Shown one piece after another: positions 8,516 to 16,652 of a stretch of DNA of 64,000 nucleotides (positions within the stretch are counted from its first letter, which is position 1; every line of letters starts with the position of its first letter). Below the pieces are notes generated by a model. The model was not told the DNA's origin. It made no database searches and saw only the letters and a list, made by a program, of their open reading frames with translations. This DNA is from JAHBNG01 sp039028975. Lineage in GTDB: Bacteria > Chloroflexota > Anaerolineae > Caldilineales > Caldilineaceae. The stretch is from the NCBI GenBank assembly GCA_039028975.1, contig JBCCHB010000067.1, positions 19,729 through 83,728 of the forward strand. The letters run 5' to 3'. A program made the position numbers and the translations under genes.

Positions 8516-9595
8516 ATGGAACTTCTCGTCCTTCCCGGTGATGGCATTGGTCCCGAAATTGTTGCTGCTGCTATCCGGGTATTGCAGACTGTGAATGAAA
8601 AATATGATCTTTCCATTGATCTTGACTATGATGATGTGGGCTTTACTAGTTTGGAGAAGCACGGCACGACCCTCCGTGATGAGTTACTACAGAGGGCGAA
8701 AAGCTACGATGGCATTATCCTTGGACCCCAATCTCATATGGACTACCCGCCGCCAGCCGAAGGAGGCATCAACATCTCAGCCAGCTTCCGCGTCAAGCTC
8801 GATCTCTACGCCAATATTCGGCCGGCACGGGCAAGGGATTTTCTGGAAAGAGGTGCACCAGGCATGGATCTGGTTATTGTACGAGAGCTAACTGAGGGGT
8901 TTTATGCGGATCGCAACATGTACAAAGGGTGGGCTGAATTGATGCCAACTGAAGACATGGCTATCTCATTGCGAAAGATCACCCGGCAAGCTTGCGAACG
9001 GATTGCCCGTCGGGCCTTTGAGGTTGCCGAGGAGCGTCGCCAAAAGGTGACCGCTGTTCACAAGGCAAACTGCTTTCACATTACCTGTGGGCTTTTTTTA
9101 GAAGAGGTGCGCAAAGTCGCTGCCGAGTATCCTCACGTGATGTTGGAAGAGCAGATTGTGGATGCTACAGCCGCCCTACTGGTGCGCGATCCAACCCAAT
9201 TCGACGTGCTCGTTACGACCAACCTCTTTGGCGATATTCTCTCTGACTTGGCTAGTGAGTTATCGGGCAGCATTGGCTTGGCGGGGGCACTTATGGCAGG
9301 CGATAATTTGGCCGCGGCTCAGGCCCAGCACGGTTCCGCTCCTGATATTGCCGGACAAAATGTGGCCAATCCGACATCTATGATCTTGTCGGTGGCTATG
9401 CTGGTAGAGTGGCTTGGCAAGCGAAAGAGTGATGATAGGCTATTGAATGCAGGAAAAGAGATGGTTGAATCTGTAGACCGTGTACTGGCCGACCCAACGT
9501 TGCGTACGCGCGATATCGGTGGTAGCGCTCATACCGATGAATTTGCTACCCACGTAGCGTCTAACATACAGAAGGCCCAAAGTAGAGAAGCATAG
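8516..9595 (+). CDS. Isocitrate/isopropylmalate dehydrogenase family protein
   Basis: This NAD(P)-dependent beta-decarboxylating dehydrogenase acts on a 2-hydroxy acid such as isopropylmalate, tartrate or malate. It starts with LLVLPGDGIGPEIV and carries VIVRELTEGFYADRNM (substrate loop), TAVHKAN, DATAALLVRDPTQFDVLVTT and the metal/NAD region NLFGDILSDL...HGSAPDIAGQ. The 359-residue length is normal for LeuB. The RELTEG loop is intermediate between LeuB and tartrate-dehydrogenase types, and no other leucine-pathway gene is nearby. For these reasons I give no gene symbol. Its AAAGGA site lies about nine bases before the ATG. Confidence 0.88.
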   Translation: MELLVLPGDGIGPEIVAAAIRVLQTVNEKYDLSIDLDYDDVGFTSLEKHGTTLRDELLQRAKSYDGIILGPQSHMDYPPPAEGGINISASFRVKLDLYANIRPARARDFLERGAPGMDLVIVRELTEGFYADRNMYKGWAELMPTEDMAISLRKITRQACERIARRAFEVAEERRQKVTAVHKANCFHITCGLFLEEVRKVAAEYPHVMLEEQIVDATAALLVRDPTQFDVLVTTNLFGDILSDLASELSGSIGLAGALMAGDNLAAAQAQHGSAPDIAGQNVANPTSMILSVAMLVEWLGKRKSDDRLLNAGKEMVESVDRVLADPTLRTRDIGGSAHTDEFATHVASNIQKAQSREA

Positions 9596-10249
9596 ATGAA
9601 CGATTCAGAGGCAATCCGGGTAATGATCGTCGATGATCAACCCGTTGTGCGTAGCGGTCTAAGCGCATTTTTAATGGTTCACCCTGATTTAGAGATGGTC
9701 GGCGAGGCGAAGGATGGCGCTCGTGCCGTACGGCTCTGCGCACAACTTCGTCCTGATGTCGTTCTGATGGATCTAGTCATGCCTGAAATGGATGGCGCGG
9801 AGGCCACCAAGCGCATTAAAGAACATTATCCTCATATTCAGGTGATCGCACTTACTAGCTTTAAAGAAAAGGAGCTGATTCAGCGAGTTCTAGAGGCTGG
9901 CGCGATTGGATACTTGCTCAAGAGCGTAACATCTGAGGAGCTGGCGACTGCGATTCGGTCAGCATATGGTGGGCGTCCAACACTTTCGCCCGAGGCCACA
10001 CAAGTACTGATCGATAACGCTACGGGAAAAGGCGAACCGCTCCTGGGGAGCGATCTGACCGAGCGTGAAAATGATGTCTTGGCGTTGATGGTCGAAGGGC
10101 TGAACAACACCCAGATTGCGGATCGGCTAATTATTAGTCGTTCTACGGTCAAATTTCATGTTAGCAACATTCTATCGAAGCTAGCCTGTGGGAGCCGAAT
10201 GGAGGTAATTGCATTGGCCGTTCGGCAAGGTCTTGTAACCAATGGATAA
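9596..10249 (+). CDS. NarL/FixJ-type response regulator
   Basis: This 217-residue protein has a receiver domain (VMIVDDQP, phospho-acceptor Asp59 in VLMDLVMPEMDG, conserved ALTS and YLLKS) and a LuxR-type helix-turn-helix (LTERENDVLALM, then STVKFHVSNILSKL). It is the likely partner of the histidine kinase starting 199 bases downstream. Its ATG follows directly on the TAG of the dehydrogenase gene with no gap, so translation is probably coupled to that metabolic gene. Targets could include the oxidase cluster on the opposite strand, but no binding site can be shown. Confidence 0.93.
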   Translation: MNDSEAIRVMIVDDQPVVRSGLSAFLMVHPDLEMVGEAKDGARAVRLCAQLRPDVVLMDLVMPEMDGAEATKRIKEHYPHIQVIALTSFKEKELIQRVLEAGAIGYLLKSVTSEELATAIRSAYGGRPTLSPEATQVLIDNATGKGEPLLGSDLTERENDVLALMVEGLNNTQIADRLIISRSTVKFHVSNILSKLACGSRMEVIALAVRQGLVTNG

Positions 10250-10343
10250 ATTCAATAACGTAAAGCCACAGACAACCGTTCAGGTAGCAAGCCCCGCGCA
10301 GGTCTAACCCCATGAGCAACCTTGGCGGAGCTGCAAAAATTCA

Positions 10344-10435
10344 TATACTCCACCAGACAAGTCTTGTCCCGATTTTATCCCATCCACTCTGGGAAATTCC
10401 GAGAAGGGAGGACGGAACTTTTCTGGCCATCTATA
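10344..10435 (+). repeat. R2 repeat, copy a
   Basis: This 92-bp element has ends TATACTCCACCAGACAAGTC and TTTTCTGGCCATCTATA, which are imperfect inverted repeats. It lies between the response regulator and kinase genes, and its right end is immediately followed by AAGGGA, which serves as the kinase ribosome site. See the R2 family finding. Confidence 0.75.
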
Positions 10436-10448
10436 AGGGACAAGATCA

Positions 10449-11678
10449 ATGTCTGCATACTCGTACAATGGAAGAACTGTACTGCTTCGAGCCATTGTCA
10501 GTGGGGTGATACTGATCAATCTCTTTGCCCTCATTCAGATAGGAGTGGTTTTGGGCCTATCATTACAGCTAAGGATGTTTATTATTCCCACCTTTGTTGG
10601 CCTTATTGTAGGGTGGTGGGGCGGCACGATCTTTGGTAAGTTAGATAGCAGGGCAGCTGAACAGCGCGAGGCTGCTGAACGATTAAAGGCGGTCGTTGAT
10701 ACTGCTGTTGATGGAATCATAACCATTGATGAATGGGGAACGATTGAGACACTCAACCCTGCTGCTGCCAAGATTTTTGGTTACGAATCGGATAAGATGC
10801 TTGGGCAAAATGTTACGATGCTTATGCCCTCCCCGTATCATGAGGAGCACGATGGCTATTTGAGCCATTATCGAAGGACAGGAGAGCGCAAGATCATCGG
10901 TATTGGTCGTGAGGTTGAGGGGCTGCGCAAAGACGGCAGCATCTTCCCCCTTGAACTGGCAGTTAGTGAAACCAACGTAAATGATCATCGTTTCTTTACA
11001 GGCATTGTGCGCGATATTACTGAACGGCGTATTGCGGAGCAGGCGATTCGAGAAAGTGAAGTGGCTATCGATGCGGAACGAAATCGTATTGCGCGCGATT
11101 TACACGATTCGGTTACCCAAACCCTCTTTGCTGCTAGCATGATCGCAGATGTGCTACCGATTATGTGGGAGACCAAGCCAGCAATGGCACATGACCGGCT
11201 CCAAGAATTACGCGAACTCTCCAGAGGTGCATTGGCTGAGATGCGTACACTTCTCTTAGAGCTACGCCCTGCGGCCTTGGTCGATGCCGAACTGGATCAG
11301 CTGTTGCAGCAACTGGCAGACGCTACCCTGGGACGCTATCGCATTCCTGTAGAGCTAAATATGATCGGTGACGTCAATGCGTTACCCTCTGAGTGGTGGA
11401 TTGCTATCTATCGCATTGTGCAAGAGGCACTCAACAATGCAGGCAAACACGCCAACGCCAGCCAGGTGTCCATCCATATTCAAAACGACGGGCAGGGTTT
11501 CAACCTCACAATCCAAGACAATGGTTGCGGCTTTGACCAGAATGAAGTGAAAGGTGGGCATTTTGGTTTAGCCAACATGATAGAACGAGCCGAGGCCATT
11601 GGTGCAACCTTAAAAATCGAAAGTCAGCCAAATCAGGGTACAATGATTCGCGTCGAGATGGATGAATCAATTGGTTGA
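10449..11678 (+). CDS. Membrane histidine kinase with FixL-like PAS domain
   Basis: This 409-residue kinase has two membrane helices (about 12-38 and 43-62), a PAS domain (about 78-195) and a HisKA_3/HATPase module. The phospho-acceptor is His219 in RDLHDSVTQTLF, and the ATP lid region is DNGCGFD. The PAS domain matches the FixL type: EEHDGYLSHYRRTGERKIIG, then IGREVEG. His134 and Arg154 have the same 20-residue spacing as the haem-ligand His and the oxygen-contact Arg of rhizobial FixL. It probably senses oxygen or NO by haem and phosphorylates the upstream regulator. It overlaps the cytochrome c gene tail-to-tail by 12 bases. Confidence 0.92.
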   Translation: MSAYSYNGRTVLLRAIVSGVILINLFALIQIGVVLGLSLQLRMFIIPTFVGLIVGWWGGTIFGKLDSRAAEQREAAERLKAVVDTAVDGIITIDEWGTIETLNPAAAKIFGYESDKMLGQNVTMLMPSPYHEEHDGYLSHYRRTGERKIIGIGREVEGLRKDGSIFPLELAVSETNVNDHRFFTGIVRDITERRIAEQAIRESEVAIDAERNRIARDLHDSVTQTLFAASMIADVLPIMWETKPAMAHDRLQELRELSRGALAEMRTLLLELRPAALVDAELDQLLQQLADATLGRYRIPVELNMIGDVNALPSEWWIAIYRIVQEALNNAGKHANASQVSIHIQNDGQGFNLTIQDNGCGFDQNEVKGGHFGLANMIERAEAIGATLKIESQPNQGTMIRVEMDESIG

Positions 11679-12329
11679 TGAATCAATTAGATAGTCGACC
11701 ATCTGCTCAATTTCTCCTTCGTTAAAAGATTGCGTAAAGGTTGGTAACATAACGCCCGTTGGGCAAGAACCGGTTGGGCACTCTGGCGCAATAAACGCTT
11801 CCGGATTGATGAGAGATTCGTAAATGTACTCATAAGCACTCACCCCTTCTTGGCGTTCTCCAGCAACTATGCCTATGGCCGATAGATTTGGCCCAATTAC
11901 ACCTACAGCCCCCGGAATACCTGGAATGACATGACATCCATTACAGGCTCCCCGATTAAATAGGTCAACAACCTCAGGTGGTGCTCCAGCAACCCCACGG
12001 ATTTCCTCCCCACTATTGGTACTGTCCTCTTGCTCGCCATCAATTAGAACCATGCCTGTTGGCGTTGGCGTTCGGGTCGCTTCAGCAATCAAAGCCAATG
12101 CTGCGGTTGTAGCTTCCTCTTTAGCCTTTAGATCTGCTAGTCGCTCACTTGCAATTTTTGAACCATTTGGATTTGTGTCGCTCCGTAGCATTTCCATATC
12201 ACTCTGTAGCTGTTCCACAATAAAGAAAACGACCAAAGCGAATATAAGAAACCCAAAGACAGAAGCCATTACTTTACTTCTTTGCTCTGCTTTTTTAAGA
12301 AAATCTTCGGTAAAAATGTCATGTATCAT
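11667..12329 (-). CDS. Membrane-anchored mono-haem cytochrome c
   Basis: This 220-residue protein has an N-terminal membrane helix (about 21-40, VFGFLIFALVVFFIVEQ), a charged helical linker and one c-type haem site, CNGCH at 129-133. GPNLSAIG follows, and a later methionine in MLPTFTQSF is the probable sixth ligand. It lies downstream of the ba3 oxidase genes on the same strand and is the likely electron donor to the CuA site. The start has AGGA about ten bases upstream. The conserved SCPTGVMLPTF region marks it as a typical respiratory class I cytochrome. Confidence 0.9.
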   Translation of the reverse strand: MIHDIFTEDFLKKAEQRSKVMASVFGFLIFALVVFFIVEQLQSDMEMLRSDTNPNGSKIASERLADLKAKEEATTAALALIAEATRTPTPTGMVLIDGEQEDSTNSGEEIRGVAGAPPEVVDLFNRGACNGCHVIPGIPGAVGVIGPNLSAIGIVAGERQEGVSAYEYIYESLINPEAFIAPECPTGSCPTGVMLPTFTQSFNEGEIEQMVDYLIDSSTN

Positions 12330-12343
12330 TTTGGGCTATTCCT

Positions 12344-12634
12344 GATATTTCGCCAGAAAAGTCTTCTAGACTCTTGACCACTTCGCTCCAAGAAGCTGTC
12401 TAAAAAGGGTAAGAGCGTGCCATTCTGCTTGGTTACAGTTGCGAAGCAACCTAGAGCGGAGCGACTGAAGAATCTGCATTTCGGCTTGAAACAACCATGA
12501 GATCCTTCGTGCCGCTTTGCGGCCGCAACTGAGCTGCACACTCCTCAGGATGACTTCCCAGACAGCTTTTAAGAAATTTCGAGATAGGAGGACATTCCCA
12601 TCTTCGTTGGGACAAGTTTCTTCTGGCTATTTAC
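12344..12634 (+). repeat. R2 repeat, copy b, interrupted by another palindromic element
   Basis: The left end (ATTTCGCCAGAAAAGTCTTC near 12347) and right end (GGGACAAGTTTCTTCTGGC near 12609) belong to R2. About 165 bases of foreign palindromic sequence lie between them, containing CCTTCG and CTCAGGATGAC motifs and AAGCTGTCT / AGACAGCTT arms. The composite fills the 362-base gap between cytochrome c and oxidase subunit I. A 71-codon frame here is an artefact of the repeat. Confidence 0.6.
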
Positions 12635-12691
12635 ATGGATGTCTTTTGGTTGTTAACGCTACATGGATTCGCCAAATGAGCACAGAGTAAC

Positions 12692-14395
12692 TCACCAAAC
12701 CCGAAAGCCAGGTGACCAATAGGTTGCTTCGATGACCAATTGAACTATCATGGGGCCATAGGCTAAAAAGATCAGCGCGATGGCACCAGATAACCACGGC
12801 TGCCAGTTGTCTAGCCAAGCTGGAATGGGTGTACTCGGATCCAACGGCTCAGCAACGGGCATCTTGATCTCAGATTCCAGCTTGTGCCTAGTGAACAATG
12901 TGCGCACCATCACCAGGTAAAAGAGAAGTGCGCTGATGGTTAATAGGATGATGCCGAGAACAGACTCCATTAATAGCGGATTCCAGGACGCCTCGGCGTA
13001 AGGAGCCGCTCCCAACATGGAGCGTCTTGGTGCGCCAAAGATTAGACCCAACGCGTGGAATGCATTGGAAAAGAAGAGCATGCCAAAGAACCAAGTCCAT
13101 GACTGAGCACGAGCCAATCCAGGACTGCGTAGTTGGTTCCCGGTTAGCTTAGGAACAAGCCAGTAGGCTATGCCAAAGAAAGTCAGCGTCGTTGCAGAGC
13201 CAACGGTCAGGTGGAAATGACCAGGAACCCAGGTTGTGTTATGGACTGCTAAGTTCATGCTGTAGGATGCATTGGTAATGCCACTAATGCCACCAAACGC
13301 AAAGAGAATCATGGCCAGATTCTGAGCTGCGTAAGATGGATCCTGCCAATTTAGCTTTCTGATCCAGCCTAGGTAACCTTTGCCCCCGCGCAAACGAGCA
13401 CCCACCTCTAGTGATGCGACTACGGTAAAGGCGGTAATCAGGCTGGGGAAAGCCACTCCATATGTAACTACTGCATGAAAGAATTTCCAGCCCACTGGAA
13501 TTCCTGGATCAGTATATTGATGATGAAAGCCGACTGGTGTTGAGAGAAGCAGAAAGAGCCAAAAGACCAGTCGGGCCAGCGGTTCACTAAACATCTTGCC
13601 ATTGGTCTGTTTAGGGAGCATGGCATACCAGGAGACGTACGCAGGCAACAGCCAGAAATAGACCAGCGGATGACCAAAGTACCAGAAGAGCGTGCGGGCC
13701 AAGAGGGGATCAGTGCCCTCAATCCACCCTAGCGACCATGGAATCAATAAGAAGAGCATCTCCGCCGCCACGCCTAGAGTTGCCAACTGCCACATAACCA
13801 TGGTAATCAGAATCGCTAGCGCAATAAAGGGGGTTGTCTCACCTGAGTGTTCGGCCTTCCAGGCCCAATAGGTATAGTAATACCCTAACCCCACAAGCCA
13901 CGTACCAATTACAATAAGGGTCAAGCCCACGTAAAAACTCCAGTGAGCTTGCATGGGCGGATAAAAGGTATACAGTACGGAGGCTGCATTGGTTAACAAT
14001 GGGATTGAGGTCATAACTAGGCCAAATGCCATTAACCAAAAGGCAGCTATATTTAGGGTAGGATAGCGTAACGGTCGATTCAAACTCCGCACCAGGGCAA
14101 AGGTGAAGAAGCCCACAATAAAAAAGGTAGTCCAGACGAGGGCATTGAGCACGCCATGGAGACTCAACCCGTGATAGTAGCTCTTGATGGCTGGCTCAAT
14201 ATAGGGGTAGAGATTGAGTCCTGCATGTTCCAGCCCCTGCAAAATGCCTAGAAGAATGCCAACCGATAGAGCCATCATACCGATTCCGATGTTCCACCCT
14301 GTTAACCAGTCGACAGGTTTCAGATCCTCCTGGGTAAGAGGGGCTGGTGCTGGCGATACGACTGCTGCAGTAGCAGATATAGATTGTACAGACAT
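12692..14395 (-). CDS. cbaA: ba3-type cytochrome c oxidase subunit I
   Basis: This is the catalytic subunit of a B-family haem-copper oxidase, which reduces oxygen to water and pumps protons in the inner membrane. The 567-residue sequence has about 13 membrane spans. It closely follows Thermus ba3 landmarks: YFGHPLVYFWLLPAYVSWY (CuB His with the cross-linked Tyr), LLLSTPVGFHHQYTDPG (CuB His pair) and HNTTWVPGHFHLTVGS (haem ligands). The start follows AAGGAGAAGGA directly upstream. Subunits II and IIa lie upstream and a cytochrome c downstream. B-type enzymes usually have high oxygen affinity, which fits a neighbouring FixL-like kinase. Confidence 0.96.
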   Translation of the reverse strand: MSVQSISATAAVVSPAPAPLTQEDLKPVDWLTGWNIGIGMMALSVGILLGILQGLEHAGLNLYPYIEPAIKSYYHGLSLHGVLNALVWTTFFIVGFFTFALVRSLNRPLRYPTLNIAAFWLMAFGLVMTSIPLLTNAASVLYTFYPPMQAHWSFYVGLTLIVIGTWLVGLGYYYTYWAWKAEHSGETTPFIALAILITMVMWQLATLGVAAEMLFLLIPWSLGWIEGTDPLLARTLFWYFGHPLVYFWLLPAYVSWYAMLPKQTNGKMFSEPLARLVFWLFLLLSTPVGFHHQYTDPGIPVGWKFFHAVVTYGVAFPSLITAFTVVASLEVGARLRGGKGYLGWIRKLNWQDPSYAAQNLAMILFAFGGISGITNASYSMNLAVHNTTWVPGHFHLTVGSATTLTFFGIAYWLVPKLTGNQLRSPGLARAQSWTWFFGMLFFSNAFHALGLIFGAPRRSMLGAAPYAEASWNPLLMESVLGIILLTISALLFYLVMVRTLFTRHKLESEIKMPVAEPLDPSTPIPAWLDNWQPWLSGAIALIFLAYGPMIVQLVIEATYWSPGFRVW

Positions 14396-14500
14396 TCCTT
14401 CTCCTTATTATTCCATTAAGATTTTCAGCAACCGTGAATGTTCGTTGTTTCACTCTAAATATAAGGTAATCATTCATAGCCACCGCAAACGCAGTTGGTA

Positions 14501-15040
14501 TTATTCCACGATAATTTGTCCATACATATTGTGATGACCGATTCCACAATATTCATGACAGATAATGTTATAGGTTCCTGGCTCATCAAAACGGGTTGTC
14601 AGTTTAGAGATTTGACCAGGCAAAACCATCATATTGATGTTGGTTTTAGCAATCTTAAAGCCATGCTGTACATCTTGGCTGGTTACGTAGAACGTTATGT
14701 TCGCCCCTGCTGGAATCCGAATCTGGCTCGGTGTAAAGGCCCAGATCTGGGAACGAATATAGGCTTCATACTGACCAGGAGCCAGTTCACGCAGGCCAGG
14801 GTTAGCAAAAAGGCTACTTTGGGGCGTCATCAATGTATTAGGATTGATCCGCTGATAAACCCCTGGCACCTGTATGCTAAAGACTGAGCTAGAAATAATG
14901 ATGGCCAACCCAAAGGCCACAAGCGTTACCAAGCTGATGCGTATCCAAAATGCTTCGTAGCGATCTACATGAATGGGTTCGCCTATGGTCATTGGATCGA
15001 CTATCTTGGCGTTATCTTGCGGTGATCTTGAATCACTCAT
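14501..15040 (-). CDS. cbaB: ba3-type cytochrome c oxidase subunit II (CuA)
   Basis: This protein carries the binuclear CuA centre that takes electrons from cytochrome c. It has one N-terminal membrane helix (IRISLVTLVAFGLAIIISSSV), then a cupredoxin domain. The copper ligands are visible in VQHGFK and CHEYCGIGHHNM (C-x3-C-x3-H-x2-M). I start it at the ATG at 15040, which has AGGAG seven bases upstream (15048-15052), rather than at the longer in-frame start at 15085 that runs into the subunit IIa gene. The stop of that small gene overlaps this start (ATGA). Confidence 0.95.
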   Translation of the reverse strand: MSDSRSPQDNAKIVDPMTIGEPIHVDRYEAFWIRISLVTLVAFGLAIIISSSVFSIQVPGVYQRINPNTLMTPQSSLFANPGLRELAPGQYEAYIRSQIWAFTPSQIRIPAGANITFYVTSQDVQHGFKIAKTNINMMVLPGQISKLTTRFDEPGTYNIICHEYCGIGHHNMYGQIIVE

Positions 15041-15156
15041 TGGGTCACTCCTCTTGAAATCATGGTCAAGTAGGCACTTCCCCACAGTGCCACAACAATG
15101 ACGAGATAGACGAGCAGTAACGCAATCGTACCCATAGGCGGTTTGGGTTCTTTCAT
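15037..15156 (-). CDS. cbaD: ba3-type oxidase subunit IIa (39-residue membrane peptide)
   Basis: A 39-codon gene runs from ATG 15156 to TGA 15037. Its product has a short basic head (MKEPKPPMGT), one hydrophobic helix (IALLLVYLVIVVALWGSAYL) and a short tail. AAGGA lies nine bases upstream, and its stop overlaps the subunit II start by four bases. Thermus ba3 oxidase has just such a single-helix subunit IIa, which replaces a helix that subunit II lacks. Size, position and coupling make this assignment strong even though the gene falls below usual ORF cut-offs. Confidence 0.88.
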   Translation of the reverse strand: MKEPKPPMGTIALLLVYLVIVVALWGSAYLTMISRGVTQ

Positions 15157-15182
15157 AATGTTTTCCTTACTATAGATATCCA

Positions 15183-15241
15183 GAAAAAGATTTTCCAGTT
15201 GTCCCCTGAGCTTGTCGAAGGGCGGCGGGAAAATCTTTTTC
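15183..15241. repeat. 14-bp hairpin carrying a CCCTGAGCTTGTCGAAGGG core
   Basis: GAAAAAGATTTTCC at 15183-15196 is exactly complementary to 15228-15241. The loop contains CCCTGAGCTTGTCGAAGGG at 15204-15222, itself a palindrome-like motif that I recall as widespread in intergenic DNA of unrelated bacteria. It sits between the SCO gene and the oxidase operon and could act as a transcription brake on the minus strand. Confidence 0.6.
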
Positions 15242-15268
15242 TCAAAGACTATATATTGCGGTTAGAAT

Positions 15269-15919
15269 TTAGTGAAGAAGCCTAGATAAATCTTGGGCAA
15301 TCTGCGAACCAGTGACTGTTGGCGGGAAAACGACCCGTAGGTAGCCGTCGGGATCGACGAGCATGATAGTAGCAGTATGATCAAAGAAGAGAGATTCAGG
15401 ACCACTCTCAGCCCGCTGCTCAAAGAAGACACCGAACTGAGTAGCAAGCGCCTTGATATCATCAACGTCACCGGTCAAGCCAATCATTCGTTTATGAAAG
15501 TAAGATAGATAGGAGGCTAGGCGCTCTGGTCTGTCCCGCTCCGGATCAACTGTAACGAAGAGAATGGTCAGCTTTTCTGCATTGTCTTCAAGCTCATTGA
15601 GTGCCGCAGCTAGATTTCCCAACGACAGTGGGCAAACGTCTGGACAAGAGGTGTAGCCAAAGGTAACTAATAGATATTGATCCCGGAAATCATGTAGGCT
15701 TACCTGCTGTTCTAAGCTGCTCTCTAAAGTGAAGTCAGTCAGGGCTGTTGGCGATTGCAGAACCATGCCATGCACAATCGAGGTTGGCGCAAACCTTTGC
15801 CAAAGGAGACTACTCAGAAAAAGGACAAGAACTACTCCCGATGTAGTGACTGAAATCCTAGAGAACCACCACTTTTTTTGCCCCCTTTGGTTGATTACTG
15901 TGACTTCCCTGCATCCCAT
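15269..15919 (-). CDS. SCO1/SenC copper chaperone for cytochrome oxidase
   Basis: SCO proteins are membrane-anchored thioredoxin-fold proteins that deliver copper to the CuA site. This copy has an N-terminal helix (SGVVLVLFLSSLLW), the copper-binding CPDVC in TFGYTSCPDVCPLSLG, VTVDPERD, and the third ligand His in FFDHTATIMLVDPDG. I start it at ATG 15919, which has AGGAA six bases upstream, giving 216 residues. The frame is open to 16210, but that would overlap the upstream gene. It sits between the oxidase operon and a second SCO-like gene. Confidence 0.92.
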   Translation of the reverse strand: MGCREVTVINQRGQKKWWFSRISVTTSGVVLVLFLSSLLWQRFAPTSIVHGMVLQSPTALTDFTLESSLEQQVSLHDFRDQYLLVTFGYTSCPDVCPLSLGNLAAALNELEDNAEKLTILFVTVDPERDRPERLASYLSYFHKRMIGLTGDVDDIKALATQFGVFFEQRAESGPESLFFDHTATIMLVDPDGYLRVVFPPTVTGSQIAQDLSRLLH

Positions 15920-15977
15920 TTTCGTTCCTGCCTCTAACACTGCTGCTCCTAACATTTTTGCTTGCGCTGAGCTTACG

Positions 15978-16634
15978 TTACGGATAGCAGAGGAAAAGGT
16001 GAGCGGCTTCATAGGCATAACGCATGGCTCCTTTGCTATTTTTTGCTTCCTTTTGCAACAGCTTGATATCGCGTAGGATGATTGTGATATCAGGCTCTTC
16101 TGTCCGATATTCGGCCCGCTGAATACCCCATCCATCAACCAAAATGAAGGCCGGCTCAAGGGTAATTTCGCCAGTTGCTGATTGATGATAGTAGGTACGA
16201 AATCCCCCACCGATGACCTGTTTCACTGTTTCAGTGGAGCCTGTAGCAAACCTCCAACGTGACTCATCAGCCCCCAATGCCCGACTAAGCATTTGTAGTC
16301 GTTCAGGCGTATCCTGAGCGGGATCCACTGAAATCGAGAGCAATCCCATTTCTGGTCCTAGCGGATCTAGTTGAGGAAGTTGATTTTGGATTGCTTTCAT
16401 GGTCTGGCCTGTCTGAGGACACGGTGGTTGGCAGCCACTATAAGTAAAGTTATATAGCGTCAACTGGCCACGTAGATCCTCAGAAGTTAGGCGAGACCCT
16501 TCTTGGGTGAGTAAGCTGAACCCCGGTGCCAAGGCGATTCGCGGCAGCACCAGAATGGGCTTATAAATGGCAAAGACCATTATGGTGATTATCGGCACAA
16601 ACAGAAGGGGTAGCCATATCCATGAACGGTTCAT
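15978..16634 (-). CDS. Second SCO1/SenC-like protein, conserved His replaced
   Basis: This 218-residue thioredoxin-fold protein has an N-terminal helix (WIWLPLLFVPIITIMVFAIY) and the SCO-type CxxxC in YNFTYSGCQPPCPQTG, followed by LLSISVDPAQDTPERL. The position where canonical SCO has the copper-ligand His (DHSA or DHTA) reads LEPAFILVD here, so that ligand appears lost. A role in redox maintenance of CuA thiols rather than copper transfer is possible. It is adjacent to the canonical SCO gene. The C-terminus ends in an unusual hydrophobic tail. Confidence 0.83.
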   Translation of the reverse strand: MNRSWIWLPLLFVPIITIMVFAIYKPILVLPRIALAPGFSLLTQEGSRLTSEDLRGQLTLYNFTYSGCQPPCPQTGQTMKAIQNQLPQLDPLGPEMGLLSISVDPAQDTPERLQMLSRALGADESRWRFATGSTETVKQVIGGGFRTYYHQSATGEITLEPAFILVDGWGIQRAEYRTEEPDITIILRDIKLLQKEAKNSKGAMRYAYEAAHLFLCYP

Positions 16635-16652
16635 ATGAACTGGTTCGCCTAC

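Noticed and set aside
8516..9595. Naming the dehydrogenase leuB
   Set aside because: The family is certain, but the substrate loop is intermediate and no leucine biosynthesis gene is adjacent.
12326..12541. 71-codon minus-strand frame upstream of cytochrome c
   Set aside because: It lies within the interrupted R2 repeat, and its composition follows the palindromic sequence rather than a protein.
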